A program made the position numbers and the translations under genes. The notes beneath the pieces are model-generated. The model ran no database searches and was not told the DNA's origin. It saw only the letters and a list, made by a program, of their open reading frames with translations. Source: an uncultured Rhodopila sp. (lineage in GTDB: Bacteria; Pseudomonadota; Alphaproteobacteria; Acetobacterales; Acetobacteraceae). From it: DNA of 64,000 nt. The DNA is taken from the NCBI RefSeq assembly GCF_903915725.1, contig NZ_CAIWTY010000082.1, positions 24,495-88,494 of the forward strand. The letters run 5' to 3'. Positions 8,345-18,725 of this stretch are shown here, piece by piece (position 1 is the first letter of the stretch; every line of letters begins with the position of its first letter).

Positions 8345-8669
8345 ACTGGACCGCGGAATAGGGCGTTGGACCCAGGATGTAATTTGTCACCTTGGCAACA
8401 ATCGGCCCGTTCGCCTCGGTCTCCGCCCGCGCCGCCTGCCATTCCGCATCGGCCATGAACGCATTCCACTTCGTCTCGCGCTCGGCCAGCGAGTCCCAGG
8501 CCACCATGTAATACAGCGCCTGGTTCGACTCGCCGATGACCGTGGTCCAGAACCCGGCCTGGCGGATGCCGTGCTTTTCCCAGATTTTCAGCGTGATCGT
8601 GCTGAAGCGCTTGTTCAGATCCGGCAGGCGCCCGGGCACGGCTTCGTAGATCCGCAGTTCATAGAGCAT
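8343..8669 (-). CDS. NIPSNAP family protein
   Basis: A 108-residue protein beginning MLYELRIYEAVPGRLPDLNKRF and continuing with WEKHGIRQAGFWTTVIGESNQALYYMVAWDS and KWNAFMADAEWQAARAETE. This is the ferredoxin-like dimeric alpha/beta-barrel fold of the NIPSNAP family (opening Y-E-L-R-I-Y). Its biochemical role in bacteria is not settled. The ATG at 8669 follows a good ribosome-binding site (GAGGGAGGAC). It is a stand-alone gene between convergent and divergent neighbours. Confidence 0.88.
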   Translation of the reverse strand: MLYELRIYEAVPGRLPDLNKRFSTITLKIWEKHGIRQAGFWTTVIGESNQALYYMVAWDSLAERETKWNAFMADAEWQAARAETEANGPIVAKVTNYILGPTPYSAVQ

Positions 8670-8738
8670 CGTTGTCCTCCCTCTCGAATGATCGGCCGGC
8701 GGCGCTCCGCCAGCGCAGTCCAGCCACGCGAACCGTAG

Positions 8739-10016
<1,278 letters not shown>

Positions 10017-10017
10017 C

Positions 10018-11226
10018 ATGCCCGGTTTCGCCCACCGCCTGAGCCGGGTCGAACTCGCCGCCAGCGTGCAGATGACGATCAAGGCCCGCGAGCTGAAGGC
10101 CGCCGGCAAGCCGGTGATCACCCTGACCACCGGGGAGCCGAACTTCGACTCCCCGCCGCAGGCAATCGAGGCGGCGCATCAGGCCGCCCTGCTCGGCGAC
10201 ACCAAGTATCCGCCGCAGGACGGCACCCGGGCGCTGAAGCAGGCGATCCAGCGGAAGTTCAGACGCGACTCGAACCTGGAGTATGCGCTGGACGAGATCA
10301 CCATCTCGAACGGCGGGAAACAGTGCATTTTCAATGCGATCATGGCCACGGTCGATCCTGATGATGAGGTGGTCATCCCGGTGCCGTCGTGGATCGCCTA
10401 CACCCAGATGGTGCAGTTGTGCGAAGGCGTGCCGGTGCTGGTGAGCTGCCCGCAGAACAACGGCTTCAAGCCGCGCCCGGAGGACATCGACGCTGCCATC
10501 ACGCCGCGCACCAAATGGCTGATTCTGAACAATCCCAACAACCCGACCGGCGCCTGCTGCTCGGCTGAGGAGATCGCCGCGATCGCCGCGGTGATGCGCA
10601 AGCATCCGCATGTCTGGATCCTGTCGGACGACATGTATGAACACCTGGTGTTTGACGGCTTCAAGGCCACGACGTTCGCGGAAGTCGCGCCGGACCTGAA
10701 GGACCGGACGCTGACCATCACCGGCGTTTCGAAAACCTACGCCATGACCGGCTGGCGCATCGGCTTCGCTGGCGGCCCGAAGCCGCTGATCAAGGCGATG
10801 ACGGTGATGCAGGGCCAGGCGACGGCCGGCGTGTCCACCGTCGGGCAGGCGGCCGCCGCGGCCGCTCTGGATGGGCCGCGCGACGGCGTGGAACTGCAGG
10901 TGGTCGCCTATAAGCGGCGCCGAGATCTGGCGGTGGAGATGCTGAACGCCGCGAAGGGGATCAGTTGCCACAGGCCGGAGGGCGCGTTCTACGTTTTCCC
11001 GAACGTCGCCGGCTGCCTCGGCAAGACCACGGCGGGCGGACGCCGGCTGAACAATGACGAGGATGTCTGCCTGGCCCTGCTGGAGGAGCAGTATGTCGCG
11101 ACCGTGCACGGCGCGGCCTATCACATGAGCCCGTTCCTGCGCATCAGCACCGCGACGGCGGATGACGAGCTGCTGGAGGGCTTGAAGAGGATCCAGATCT
11201 TCTGCGAGGGTTTGCAATCAATCTGA
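10018..11226 (+). CDS. Second, paralogous aspartate-type aminotransferase
   Basis: A 402-residue paralogue of the gene just upstream. The same motifs are present: ITLTTGEPNFDSPP, TKYPPQDGTRALKQAI, NNPNNPTGACCS, LSDDMYEHLVFDG and [21 protein letters not shown] (PLP lysine in SKTYA). Differences cluster in the substrate region and C-terminus, so it is not a recent perfect duplication. The ATG at 10018 lies one base after the upstream stop. Possible roles are division of labour between aspartate and aromatic/prephenate substrates, or a specialised pathway; neither is shown by context. Confidence 0.92.
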   Translation: MPGFAHRLSRVELAASVQMTIKARELKAAGKPVITLTTGEPNFDSPPQAIEAAHQAALLGDTKYPPQDGTRALKQAIQRKFRRDSNLEYALDEITISNGGKQCIFNAIMATVDPDDEVVIPVPSWIAYTQMVQLCEGVPVLVSCPQNNGFKPRPEDIDAAITPRTKWLILNNPNNPTGACCSAEEIAAIAAVMRKHPHVWILSDDMYEHLVFDGFKATTFAEVAPDLKDRTLTITGVSKTYAMTGWRIGFAGGPKPLIKAMTVMQGQATAGVSTVGQAAAAAALDGPRDGVELQVVAYKRRRDLAVEMLNAAKGISCHRPEGAFYVFPNVAGCLGKTTAGGRRLNNDEDVCLALLEEQYVATVHGAAYHMSPFLRISTATADDELLEGLKRIQIFCEGLQSI

Positions 11227-11275
11227 TTGTCGAACCAGTTAAGCGACTACGTTGTTCGATCGCGTGCGGAACTAA

Positions 11276-11443
11276 AGCAAGGTGTAACACGGATTCAAAG
11301 AGATCAAGGGCACGGAATTCACTGATTGGTCGAACGCCGTGTCTCGCGGTCGGACCACCGGCTGGTCGGGCGCTTCTCCGGCCGGGACCGCATCGGTGGA
11401 AATCTGTGCCTTAAATCCCTTAAAATCTGTGTTACGCCTTGCT
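11276..11443. repeat. Imperfect long inverted repeat
   Basis: The arm at about 11276-11322 (agcaaggtgtaacacggatt...) is an imperfect reverse complement of 11398-11443 (...aaaatctgtgttacgccttgct). The arms are separated by ~75 bases. It resembles the structure at 2467-2790 in layout but not in sequence. It lies between the aminotransferase pair and the lyase-family gene; it may be a remnant of a small mobile element. The rest of the 11227-11575 gap shows nothing recognisable. Confidence 0.6.
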
Positions 11444-11575
11444 TCTTCTGCCGCGCCGCGAACCGGGCGCCGGGTTGTCCCGCATCGAAGGCGCACCGGA
11501 ACAGCCGCCACATCCCATAACGCAATGCGCTGACAGCTTCTATCCGTTCAGCGGTTGCGAAAGGAGGAACCGACA

Positions 11576-12430
11576 ATGACCCAAGCGGCCAAACTTCGGG
11601 CAGCACTGCGCGAACCCGGCATGGTCATCGCCCCCGGCGCCTATGACGGCCTGACCGCGATGCTGGTGGCGCAGGCCGGGTTCCCGGCGGTCTACATGAC
11701 CGGCGCCGGAACCTCCGTCGCGCATGGCTACCCGGATTTCGGCCTGCTGACTGCCACCGAAATGGTCGCCAACGCCGCCCGCATGGCCCGCGCCGTGGAC
11801 ATCCCGCTGATCGCCGACGCCGACACCGGCTACGGCAACGAACTCAACACCGTCCGCACCGTGCGCGACTATGAACAGGCCGGGGTCGCGGCCATCCATA
11901 TCGAGGACCAGGTCTCCCCCAAGCGCTGCGGCCATCTCGACGACAAGCAGATCGTCCCGCGCGAGGACTGGATCGCCAAGATCCGCGCTGCCGCCGCTGC
12001 CCGCCGCGATCCGGATTTCCTGATCATCGCCCGCACCGATTCCCGCGCCGTCGCCGGCTTCGACGAAGCCATCTCCCGCGCCAACGAGGCGCTCGCGAAC
12101 GGCGCCGACATGGCCTTTGTCGAAGCGCCGCAGACGCCGGAGGAACTCGCCGCGGTGCCGAAGCGGGTGCACGGTCCGTGCCTGCTGAACGTGGTGTGGG
12201 GCGGCAAGACGCCGATGCTGGATTTGCAACAGGCCGCCGCGCTCGGCTTCAAGCTGGCGATCGTGCCGGCGTTGCTGCTGAAGGCGAGCATCGGCGCCTG
12301 CGACGATGCCCTGGCGGCGCTGCAGGAAACCGGCGCCTACCCGCCGCCGCCCGGCGGGATGACGGTCCGCGACGTGTTCGACCGCGCCGGCGGCCGGGAC
12401 TGGGACGCTTTGCGTAACCGGTTCCGCTAG
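11576..12430 (+). CDS. Isocitrate lyase/PEP mutase family enzyme (oxaloacetate decarboxylase-like)
   Basis: A 284-residue TIM-barrel enzyme of the PEP mutase/isocitrate lyase superfamily. Metal and substrate motifs: YMTGAGTSVAHGYPD, IADADTGYGNELN, IEDQVSPKRCGHLDDKQIV (the K-R-C-G-H catalytic loop), IARTDSRAVAGFDEAI and FVEAPQTPEEL. Such proteins cleave or decarboxylate oxo-acids (2-methylisocitrate, oxaloacetate, carboxyphosphonopyruvate); the exact substrate is open. The ATG at 11576 is chosen because AAGGAGG precedes it by 8 bases; an upstream in-frame start lacks this. Its stop codon overlaps the stop of the convergent glycosyltransferase gene (CTAG). Confidence 0.85.
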   Translation: MTQAAKLRAALREPGMVIAPGAYDGLTAMLVAQAGFPAVYMTGAGTSVAHGYPDFGLLTATEMVANAARMARAVDIPLIADADTGYGNELNTVRTVRDYEQAGVAAIHIEDQVSPKRCGHLDDKQIVPREDWIAKIRAAAAARRDPDFLIIARTDSRAVAGFDEAISRANEALANGADMAFVEAPQTPEELAAVPKRVHGPCLLNVVWGGKTPMLDLQQAAALGFKLAIVPALLLKASIGACDDALAALQETGAYPPPPGGMTVRDVFDRAGGRDWDALRNRFR

Positions 12431-13488
12431 GCTGCCCCAACCGGCGGAGACAGACTCCCCCGGTCAGCACGGATGACGTCAACCACCGCATCCAGGGTCA
12501 GGCGGTCCATGCCGTCACGTACCCCGGTGGCGGGCGAGCAAATCGCAACGATCTGGCTGGCGTGGTGAAACGGCGGGGTTGTGCCGAACAGTGCATAGGT
12601 TCGTATGCCGATGGCGGCGGCAATGTTCATCACGCCGGTGTCGTTGCCGACATAGAAGGCAGCCTCCGCCAGCACCCCCTGCACGTCTCTCAGGTGCCAC
12701 CCCAGGGCCAGTCTTACGCGTCCCGCGCGCGTGCCCAAAGCGGCGGTGATATCCGCGGCCGAACGGCCCTCGTCCGGCCCGCCGAGCAGGACAACCATCG
12801 GCCAGCCGTGATCCAGCAATGTTGCGACCAGGGCGGCGAAACGTTGCGGACCCCATTGCTTGATCACCTCGCTGCTGGCGATGCCGACGGCGACAAACGG
12901 TGTATCGCTGTCCCGCAGCCGGGCCCGCGCTTCGATGCGCGCCACCGCCGGAACGCTGATGGAAGGCTCCTCGGACGGCAGCGGAATGCCGGCGGCCTGG
13001 AGATAGCGGGTTGCCCTGGTATGCTGGTGCAGCCGGGCCACCGCGCGCGGCAGGAACGGCCCCCGGTTGAGGAACAGCCGTTGCATACCGAAACCATAGC
13101 CACGCCGATCGGCGATGCCGGCAAGCAGGGCGGCGGCGGCGATGGTCTCGCTGTGGTGCAGCATGATGACCGAGCCGAACCGGTGGGCCCGCAGCTTGCG
13201 CACCAGGCGAAAGAAACCGCGGATGCCGTCATGCGCGCCGCGGCGTCCTTTCGGGTTGAGGTCGATCCAGAATATCCCGGCCACCGCCGGATCGTCCGCG
13301 AGAAGCTGGTCCGCCAGCGAGCGCGGCTTGGCGACCACCGTCACCGGCACCCCCGCGTAAGCCGCGATGGCGCGAATATGCGGCAGGTGCCAGACCATGT
13401 CGCCGATTCCCGGCAACGGCTGAATGACCGCAACAGGCAAAAGCGGCAGGGGCGCGGCAATCCGTTGCGTGGCAGTGATCGCGTTCAA
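12427..13488 (-). CDS. Glycosyltransferase family 9 (heptosyltransferase-like)
   Basis: About 353 residues with the GT9 two-domain layout. N-terminal VAVIQPLPGIGDMVWHLPHIRAIA is the acceptor domain; central VAVGIASSEVIKQWGPQRFAALV, MVVLLGGPDE and FYVGNDTGVMNIAAAIGIRTYALFGTTPP form the nucleotide-sugar domain with the D-T-G-x-M-H-x-A-type motif. These enzymes add heptose or other sugars to lipopolysaccharide core at the inner membrane. I favour the TTG start at 13488 because GGAGG lies 5 bases upstream; an ATG at 13569 is the alternative but has no ribosome-binding site. The gene stands alone, away from other LPS genes. Confidence 0.85.
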   Translation of the reverse strand: MNAITATQRIAAPLPLLPVAVIQPLPGIGDMVWHLPHIRAIAAYAGVPVTVVAKPRSLADQLLADDPAVAGIFWIDLNPKGRRGAHDGIRGFFRLVRKLRAHRFGSVIMLHHSETIAAAALLAGIADRRGYGFGMQRLFLNRGPFLPRAVARLHQHTRATRYLQAAGIPLPSEEPSISVPAVARIEARARLRDSDTPFVAVGIASSEVIKQWGPQRFAALVATLLDHGWPMVVLLGGPDEGRSAADITAALGTRAGRVRLALGWHLRDVQGVLAEAAFYVGNDTGVMNIAAAIGIRTYALFGTTPPFHHASQIVAICSPATGVRDGMDRLTLDAVVDVIRADRGSLSPPVGAA

Positions 13489-13959
13489 TCCATCCTCCAA
13501 TCCATGCCGATGCGGTAGTGGCACCGCGCGCGTGCTGTCAATTGACGGCGCTGGCGAAACGGACAGCATCGGCCGCAAGGGTCCGGCAACGCGGCAGGGG
13601 CGGGATCGACGCGATTGTGAAAGAGGTTGCAGATGATGATGATGCCGCCGGTCCGGTGTGGTGTCATCCTGAAGCTGACCATGGCGTTCGCGATCGTTTG
13701 ATAAGAGACGGGCAACAATGTCGCACCATGCCCGGATATTCTACTTTATGCCCCGGTGTGGGGGCCTTGGTGGCGGAGTGATGAAGTGTCCGGCCCGGTT
13801 GCCGTCCTGCTTGATGCGGCTGACACGCCGCGTCCCGGGACGGCTGGCCGGGGTCAAATCGCGGCCGAGATTCGTGCCGGTCCGGGTCTTGTGACCGCGC
13901 CGGCTGTTGTCTTGGGGTAATCTATTTCAACGCGAACAGTTTTGGAACTGGAGGTTTGC
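13489..13959. other. Intergenic region, no gene recognised
   Basis: Between divergent glycosyltransferase and SDR genes. It contains GC-rich sequence and an atgatgatgatgccgcc run near 13634, but no ORF with plausible protein character. Promoters for both genes should be here; none could be assigned. Confidence 0.45.
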
Positions 13960-14736
13960 ATGGCGGATTGGCGCGATCAGGTGGCGCTGGTGACGGGCGG
14001 TGGCAGGGGCATAGGGCGAGCCATCGCACGTCGCCTGGCGCGGGAGGGCGCCTCGGTCTGCGTCAATTTCGTCTCTCGGGGCGAAGCCGCGGAATCGCTT
14101 GTGGCCGATATCACCGCCGACGGCGGCCGGGCGATCGCCGTGGCCGCGGACGTCTCGGACGATGCGGCGGTGGAAGGCATGGTGGACCGGGTGTCGGCGA
14201 CTTTCGGGCCGGTGACGATCCTGGTGAACAACGCTGGCATCTCGCACAAAGGCACGCTGGACAACTATGACGCGGAAAAGCTGGAACGCATGCGGCAGGT
14301 GAACGTCGATGGCGTCATCCACACCACGCGCGCCGTCATGACCGATATGCGCCGCCAGAAGTACGGCCGCATCGTCAACATCACCTCGATCGCGGCCATC
14401 GGCACCTCGCTGCCCGGCAACGCCTTCTACGCCGCCACCAAGGCGGAGGCGCAGATCCTGACCCTGCGCTTCGCCATGGAACTCGGCGCGCATGGCATCA
14501 CCGTCAATGCCGTCGCCCCGGGCTTCGTGGAGACCGAGATGACGCAGGCCAACGCCGGCGAGGACGCCTGGAAGGAGCGGGCGCAGAAAATCGGCGGCCT
14601 GGCGATGACGGGACGGGTAGGTGCGCCGGACGACATCGCCAATGCGGTCGCGTTCTTCGCCTCGCCGGACGCCGGCTGGGTGACCGGCCAGGTGCTGGCG
14701 GTGGATGGCGGCCGCATGGACTATATCGGTCACTGA
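13960..14736 (+). CDS. SDR family oxidoreductase (FabG/PhaB-like)
   Basis: A 258-residue short-chain dehydrogenase. The cofactor motif TGGGRGIGRAIA is at residues ~13-24, NNAG near 90, the catalytic Ser in VNITSIAAIG and the Y-x3-K pair in FYAATKAEAQ. PGFVETEMT and the C-terminal VTGQVLAVDGG are typical of classical NADP(H)-dependent 3-oxoacyl-ACP or acetoacetyl-CoA reductases. An acyl reductase role is therefore likely but other substrates are possible. The ATG at 13960 has CTGGAGG a few bases upstream. The 3' end overlaps the convergent flavoprotein gene by seven bases. Confidence 0.85.
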   Translation: MADWRDQVALVTGGGRGIGRAIARRLAREGASVCVNFVSRGEAAESLVADITADGGRAIAVAADVSDDAAVEGMVDRVSATFGPVTILVNNAGISHKGTLDNYDAEKLERMRQVNVDGVIHTTRAVMTDMRRQKYGRIVNITSIAAIGTSLPGNAFYAATKAEAQILTLRFAMELGAHGITVNAVAPGFVETEMTQANAGEDAWKERAQKIGGLAMTGRVGAPDDIANAVAFFASPDAGWVTGQVLAVDGGRMDYIGH

Positions 14737-15164
14737 CCGGGCAGGGGATCCAGCGCGCCCCAGCTCAGGACGCGCCGAATCCGGACCGCGATGACCGGTA
14801 GGGGTGCCAGTTGCATCCCCCGGTATTGCTGATAGCGCAGCCGCAGCAGCGACTGGGCGCGGTCATGCTCCTCGCCGCCGGACAGGATGCAAGCCTGTCC
14901 GCGCAGCATGACCCAGGCGAGGCGGGTCCAGTCCTCGTCCCACCGATCGGCGGTGACCGCGACCGCGGGGTTTTCCTGGATATTGCGCAGCCGCTTCAGC
15001 GGGATGCCGGACCGCTTCGGCTTCTCGTCCACGGTGATGTAGAGCGACAGGCCGTCAATGCAGAAACAGACCGGGACAAGGTGCGGCGCGGCGTGACGAT
15101 CCGCTGTCGCCAGATGGGCAACGCGGGCGTTATCCAGGAAGCGCCTCTGCTGGTCGGTTAGCAT
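14730..15164 (-). CDS. PPOX-class F420/FMN-dependent flavoprotein (TIGR03668-like)
   Basis: A 144-residue split-barrel flavin reductase-like protein: VAHLATADRHAAPHLVPVCFCIDG, LYITVDEKPKR, LKRLRNIQENPAVAVTADRWDEDWTRLAWVMLRGQA and LRLRYQQYRGMQL. The order fits the TIGR03668 subgroup of pyridoxamine-oxidase-like, putatively F420-dependent proteins. The actual cofactor cannot be read from sequence. The ATG at 15164 is chosen; an upstream frame extension looks non-coding. It is divergent from greB and convergent with the SDR gene. Confidence 0.8.
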   Translation of the reverse strand: MLTDQQRRFLDNARVAHLATADRHAAPHLVPVCFCIDGLSLYITVDEKPKRSGIPLKRLRNIQENPAVAVTADRWDEDWTRLAWVMLRGQACILSGGEEHDRAQSLLRLRYQQYRGMQLAPLPVIAVRIRRVLSWGALDPLPGQ

Positions 15165-15324
15165 GGTGCCTGCACAGTGCGGACGATGGCATATCGCGTA
15201 GTCCGGGACAAAGGCGTGCCGGCCGGATACAGGAGGATGGTTACACCGGGGCGGACAACGCCGCCACCGGCTCGGGACGTCTTCATAAAGCCAGCCGGAG
15301 CCGCCCGGCGGAAAAAGGTTATCC

Positions 15325-15849
15325 ATGGACGACGATGACGATGACGGGCCGCCCCGGCTGCCGGGCGGCAAATTCTACATGACCCCGAACGGCCGCCATC
15401 GGCTGAAGGCGGAGTTCGACGCCCTGCGCGCCGATCGGCACCGGGTGGTGGAGATCGTGTCCTGGGCGGCCGGCAACGGCGATCGCAGCGAAAACGCCGA
15501 TTACAAGGAAGGCAAGCGCCGGCTGCGGGAGATCGACCGCCGCCTGCGATTCCTGACCAACCGGCTGGCGCATGCCGAGGTCGTCGATCCGGCGGCCCAG
15601 ACCCAGCGCGACCGGGTGTTCTTCGGCGCCACCGTTACCTATGCGACCGAGCGCGATGCCGAAGTCACCGTAACGATTGTCGGGGTTGACGAGGCCGATA
15701 TGGGGGCAGGGACGATCAGTATCGGCTCCCCGGTGGCACTGGCGATGCTGCGAGCACGGCGCGGAGACGAGGTGGTGGTGCGGACTCCACGCGGCCCGGA
15801 GGTGCTGGAGATCGTCGCGATCACCTATCCGCCGGCCGAGACGGGATAA
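15325..15849 (+). CDS. greB: Transcription elongation factor GreB
   Basis: Stimulates RNA polymerase to cleave backtracked transcripts. A 174-residue protein. The N-terminal antiparallel coiled coil carries the acidic tip motif GDRSENADYKEGKRRLREIDRRLRFL; the D and E of the D-x2-E pair needed for cleavage are present. The C-terminal FKBP-like domain (VFFGATVTYA..., VGVDEADMGAGTISIGSPVALAMLRARRGDEVVVRTPRG) follows. The basic R/K-rich strand after the tip and the overall pattern fit GreB better than GreA. The N-terminus has an unusual run of acidic residues (MDDDDDDG). An AAGG ribosome-binding site precedes the ATG. Confidence 0.92.
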   Translation: MDDDDDDGPPRLPGGKFYMTPNGRHRLKAEFDALRADRHRVVEIVSWAAGNGDRSENADYKEGKRRLREIDRRLRFLTNRLAHAEVVDPAAQTQRDRVFFGATVTYATERDAEVTVTIVGVDEADMGAGTISIGSPVALAMLRARRGDEVVVRTPRGPEVLEIVAITYPPAETG

Positions 15850-15870
15850 CCTCAAACGGCGGGTTATGCC

Positions 15871-18393
15871 TCAACCCTTGGCCAGATTCGCCAGCACCTC
15901 AGGCAAGTTCGCGACCGCCGCCTCGGCCGCCACGCCCAGGGCGAACGCCTTGAGGTAATCCAGCGACCCGCTGCCAAAGGTCTTTTCTTTCGTCCAGAAC
16001 TGCCAGAAATACACCAGCAGAGCAATCGCCAAGGCCACGCCGAACCGGGCATTGAAGAACGCGTTGGCCACATCCAGTGCGGTCGAAACCGGCGAGATGC
16101 CGATATCGAACGACAACTCGCCGCTGCCCAGCCGGTCGCCCGTCACGTTCAGGCTGCCGTTCTGAAACTCGGACGCCGCAATGACGTGTGTGTGGACTGG
16201 CAGCGGCGCGCTGTAGGTGTGGACGAAGGGTTGCTTCAGTGCATCCTCGGCCGACTTGATGGCGGGCGCGGTGTGATCGCCAAAGTCGAGCCCGATCCGC
16301 ACACCCGCGCCCCAGTTCTGTGCCAACCCCTCCACCTGAATCTGGATGGGGCGACCGACGTACAAATCGGTCGGTGTCAGCAGCCGCAGGCTCAACGAAC
16401 GCTGCCCCGCTGCCGATGCGCGCGCCAGGTCGATCGCCTCGGCGACACCGGACAGCTCAGCCGCTTTCAGCCGATCCCCGGTACCGATTGGCGCGTCGGC
16501 AAGACTCGCGGTGAAGATCGTCCGGCTCAGTGCATTGGCTTCCCACTGCAACGCCAGCATCGGCGAGCCGGAAAAAGTCTCCAGATCGAAACTATCTGCC
16601 TTTCGGCGAATGTCCTGCGCGATGCAATCGCCGTCTGGAATTGCCGAAGCCCGCACGGCAATCTGGTTCACCTTGGCCTCCCACGCCGGCAGCGCATCAT
16701 TGTCCCGCACGAGCCGGAGGTTGGCTTCCATGCGTGTCAGGCGGCGTCGAAGATCCTCGGCTTCAACCCGGCAATACGCCGCAGCGGCGGCATGCGCGGC
16801 CTCGCTGATATGACGCAGTCCATAGTCGGTCCAGGCCTGCATGAGCCCTTTAAAAAGCGGCGACGTCGCTTTCAGCTCGCCGCGTTCCAATACGGCGTCG
16901 ATCTCGGAGATGCGTGCCTGCATATCGGCCCGCGTGGCCGGATCCACCGTTGCCAGCGGACCGGTCCAGGACGCCAGCACGCGGCGAGCGAAAGCGATCT
17001 TGACGGCGGTTGGATCGCTCGGCTTTGGCGGGTCCTCGGACATGGCCCGGCTGACCGGCGCATCGTCGGCTTCAGCATCGGCGCGCTGCACGGCTGCCTG
17101 CACATCGGCAACCATGATCTGGCTGCGCAACCGCAGCAGGCTGATGCCCACCTCCAGCAGCCGCACATAGTCGTTTTTTAACTCGAGCAAGGAGGTGGCG
17201 GCCGAAATGCCACTGGTCGCGGCGTCCAGATCGTTGGCGATGGCCTGTCGCTTATCGTCCGGCAGGCCGGGATCGGCTAGCCGATCCCGAATGCGCGCAT
17301 CCTCGTCCAGCAGGAAACTCGCCATCAGTTGGTAGTTCGCGACCATGCGCAGCCGCTGGTTCACCTCGGCGGCGGCACGCTCCAGCCAGCGCCGCGCCTC
17401 GATCGCCTGCTGGCGGGCTTGAACGGGCTGTCCAGCCGATAGCGTGAGGTCGACCAGCGCGATCTGCGTGCCCAGCGCCCCCAATTCCACCTGTGCGGTC
17501 AAATCCAGATAGCTTGTCTTGAAGCCGCTCAAGAATCCGGCCAGCCGGCCAGCGAGGTTGTTTGCGGTTTGCCCTGGCAGCCTTTCCTCATAATCGATGG
17601 CGGCGTGAGTACGCCTCCGGAAATCGCTCCATTGATCGTCGAGTTCGGCGACTTCGGCCTCATCAGGAGGGCGGTGAGTCGTCCTGGTGCGTTCCAGAGT
17701 GGCGTCCTTGATCGCTTTCAGGGTCTCCTCCGCGGCGCGCTGCGGCTCCTGCGCCCTGGCGATGCGCCAGTCGGTAAACGAACGGGGCCGGGGGCCGCTC
17801 AGAAAATCGCGCGCACGCTGGACGTCACGTTCCAACGCCTCGACATCGCCCGCCGCGCTGGCCGGCTGTGGATTACGATCGAGCCACTCCCTGGTGTCCT
17901 GACCAAACTGGTTCACACTGGCCAGCCGCGCGCGGACGTCGCTTTCGCCTTGCAGCATGTTGATGATGGCGACGAAGGCCAGGCCAAGCAGCATGCAGAG
18001 GATGCCCCGGGCCGGACTGGCCGCGACCTGCATGGCAATGGGCAAAACGAGCGCCGGTTCGGCTTCCGTCCGGATTCGGAGATTGGCGACATAGGCCCCG
18101 GCACGGGACGGAAGATGTCCGGAAATCACGATCGTCGTGGACTCGCCGGCGGCGAGCGTCGCGGTCGTGGCCGCGGCTTCCAGCATACCGTCCGCGACAA
18201 CGCCTGATTGCGTCTCTTGCACCGAGTCGCAGTCGATTCGCGGGATGGTGACCGGGGCGCCACTGGTATTGATCACCACGATGCTGCGTGGCTTCAGGGG
18301 CGGCGGATGCCTCCGGGGAAAGAGCGGCAGGGCGGCTGTGATGTTGATGGCCGCCGGTCCCGCCAGGGGCAAGGAAGGACTGTCCGCGCTCAT
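15871..18393 (-). CDS. Large two-TM protein with Ig-like, helical and PKD-like regions; unknown function
   Basis: An 840-residue protein I do not recognise. Residues ~30-130 are beta-rich and Ig-like (SIVVINTSGAPVTIPRI..., TLAAGESTTIVISGHLPS). A hydrophobic helix (GILCMLLGLAFVAIINML) lies near 140-160. Residues ~165-640 are almost wholly charged helix, spectrin- or coiled-coil-like. Residues ~670-770 look like a PKD/Ig domain (GVRIGLDFGDHTAP..., FVHTYSAPLPVHTHVIAA). A second membrane helix (FGVALAIALLVYFWQFWT) precedes a C-terminal amphipathic segment (FGSGSLDYLKAFALGVAAEAAVANLPEVL). ATG 18393 is taken as start; a TTG at 18426 is possible. It is divergent from a small unknown gene and convergent with greB. 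A mechanical or scaffold role at the envelope is only a guess. Confidence 0.75.
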   Translation of the reverse strand: MSADSPSLPLAGPAAINITAALPLFPRRHPPPLKPRSIVVINTSGAPVTIPRIDCDSVQETQSGVVADGMLEAAATTATLAAGESTTIVISGHLPSRAGAYVANLRIRTEAEPALVLPIAMQVAASPARGILCMLLGLAFVAIINMLQGESDVRARLASVNQFGQDTREWLDRNPQPASAAGDVEALERDVQRARDFLSGPRPRSFTDWRIARAQEPQRAAEETLKAIKDATLERTRTTHRPPDEAEVAELDDQWSDFRRRTHAAIDYEERLPGQTANNLAGRLAGFLSGFKTSYLDLTAQVELGALGTQIALVDLTLSAGQPVQARQQAIEARRWLERAAAEVNQRLRMVANYQLMASFLLDEDARIRDRLADPGLPDDKRQAIANDLDAATSGISAATSLLELKNDYVRLLEVGISLLRLRSQIMVADVQAAVQRADAEADDAPVSRAMSEDPPKPSDPTAVKIAFARRVLASWTGPLATVDPATRADMQARISEIDAVLERGELKATSPLFKGLMQAWTDYGLRHISEAAHAAAAAYCRVEAEDLRRRLTRMEANLRLVRDNDALPAWEAKVNQIAVRASAIPDGDCIAQDIRRKADSFDLETFSGSPMLALQWEANALSRTIFTASLADAPIGTGDRLKAAELSGVAEAIDLARASAAGQRSLSLRLLTPTDLYVGRPIQIQVEGLAQNWGAGVRIGLDFGDHTAPAIKSAEDALKQPFVHTYSAPLPVHTHVIAASEFQNGSLNVTGDRLGSGELSFDIGISPVSTALDVANAFFNARFGVALAIALLVYFWQFWTKEKTFGSGSLDYLKAFALGVAAEAAVANLPEVLANLAKG

Positions 18394-18725
18394 GTGCCAT
18401 AACCTTGCCGGTTCATGTTCGGGCAACCAGGATCGCCTGGTGCCACAATGCGGACTGATAATCGCGATGACAAACTGACATTGCCGTGCACTACTGAGTG
18501 GCCCGTTTCGGCAAGGTGGTGAGAGGGCAGCGTGCCGCGGACGTCCTTGGTCATCGATTGCACCGCGCTGACGCCAGTCCCGGGACCCCGAAAGCCGGGG
18601 AGTATCCTCTCGACATTGCGTCAGCCGAATACCGCATAATGCATATTATGTTAAGTACCAGATGGCGCTTGCAGCATGCGACCCGTTCGTGGCAACCCCA
18701 AGACCCGACCGAACGCGAAACACCG
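18394..18725. promoter_or_regulatory. Divergent promoter region with small inverted repeat
   Basis: Region between two divergent unknown genes. It contains an AT-rich patch with the inverted repeat cataat-gcat-attatg at 18635-18650 and the following ttaagtacc. This could be a -10 region or operator shared by the two genes; no assigned regulator. Confidence 0.3.
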
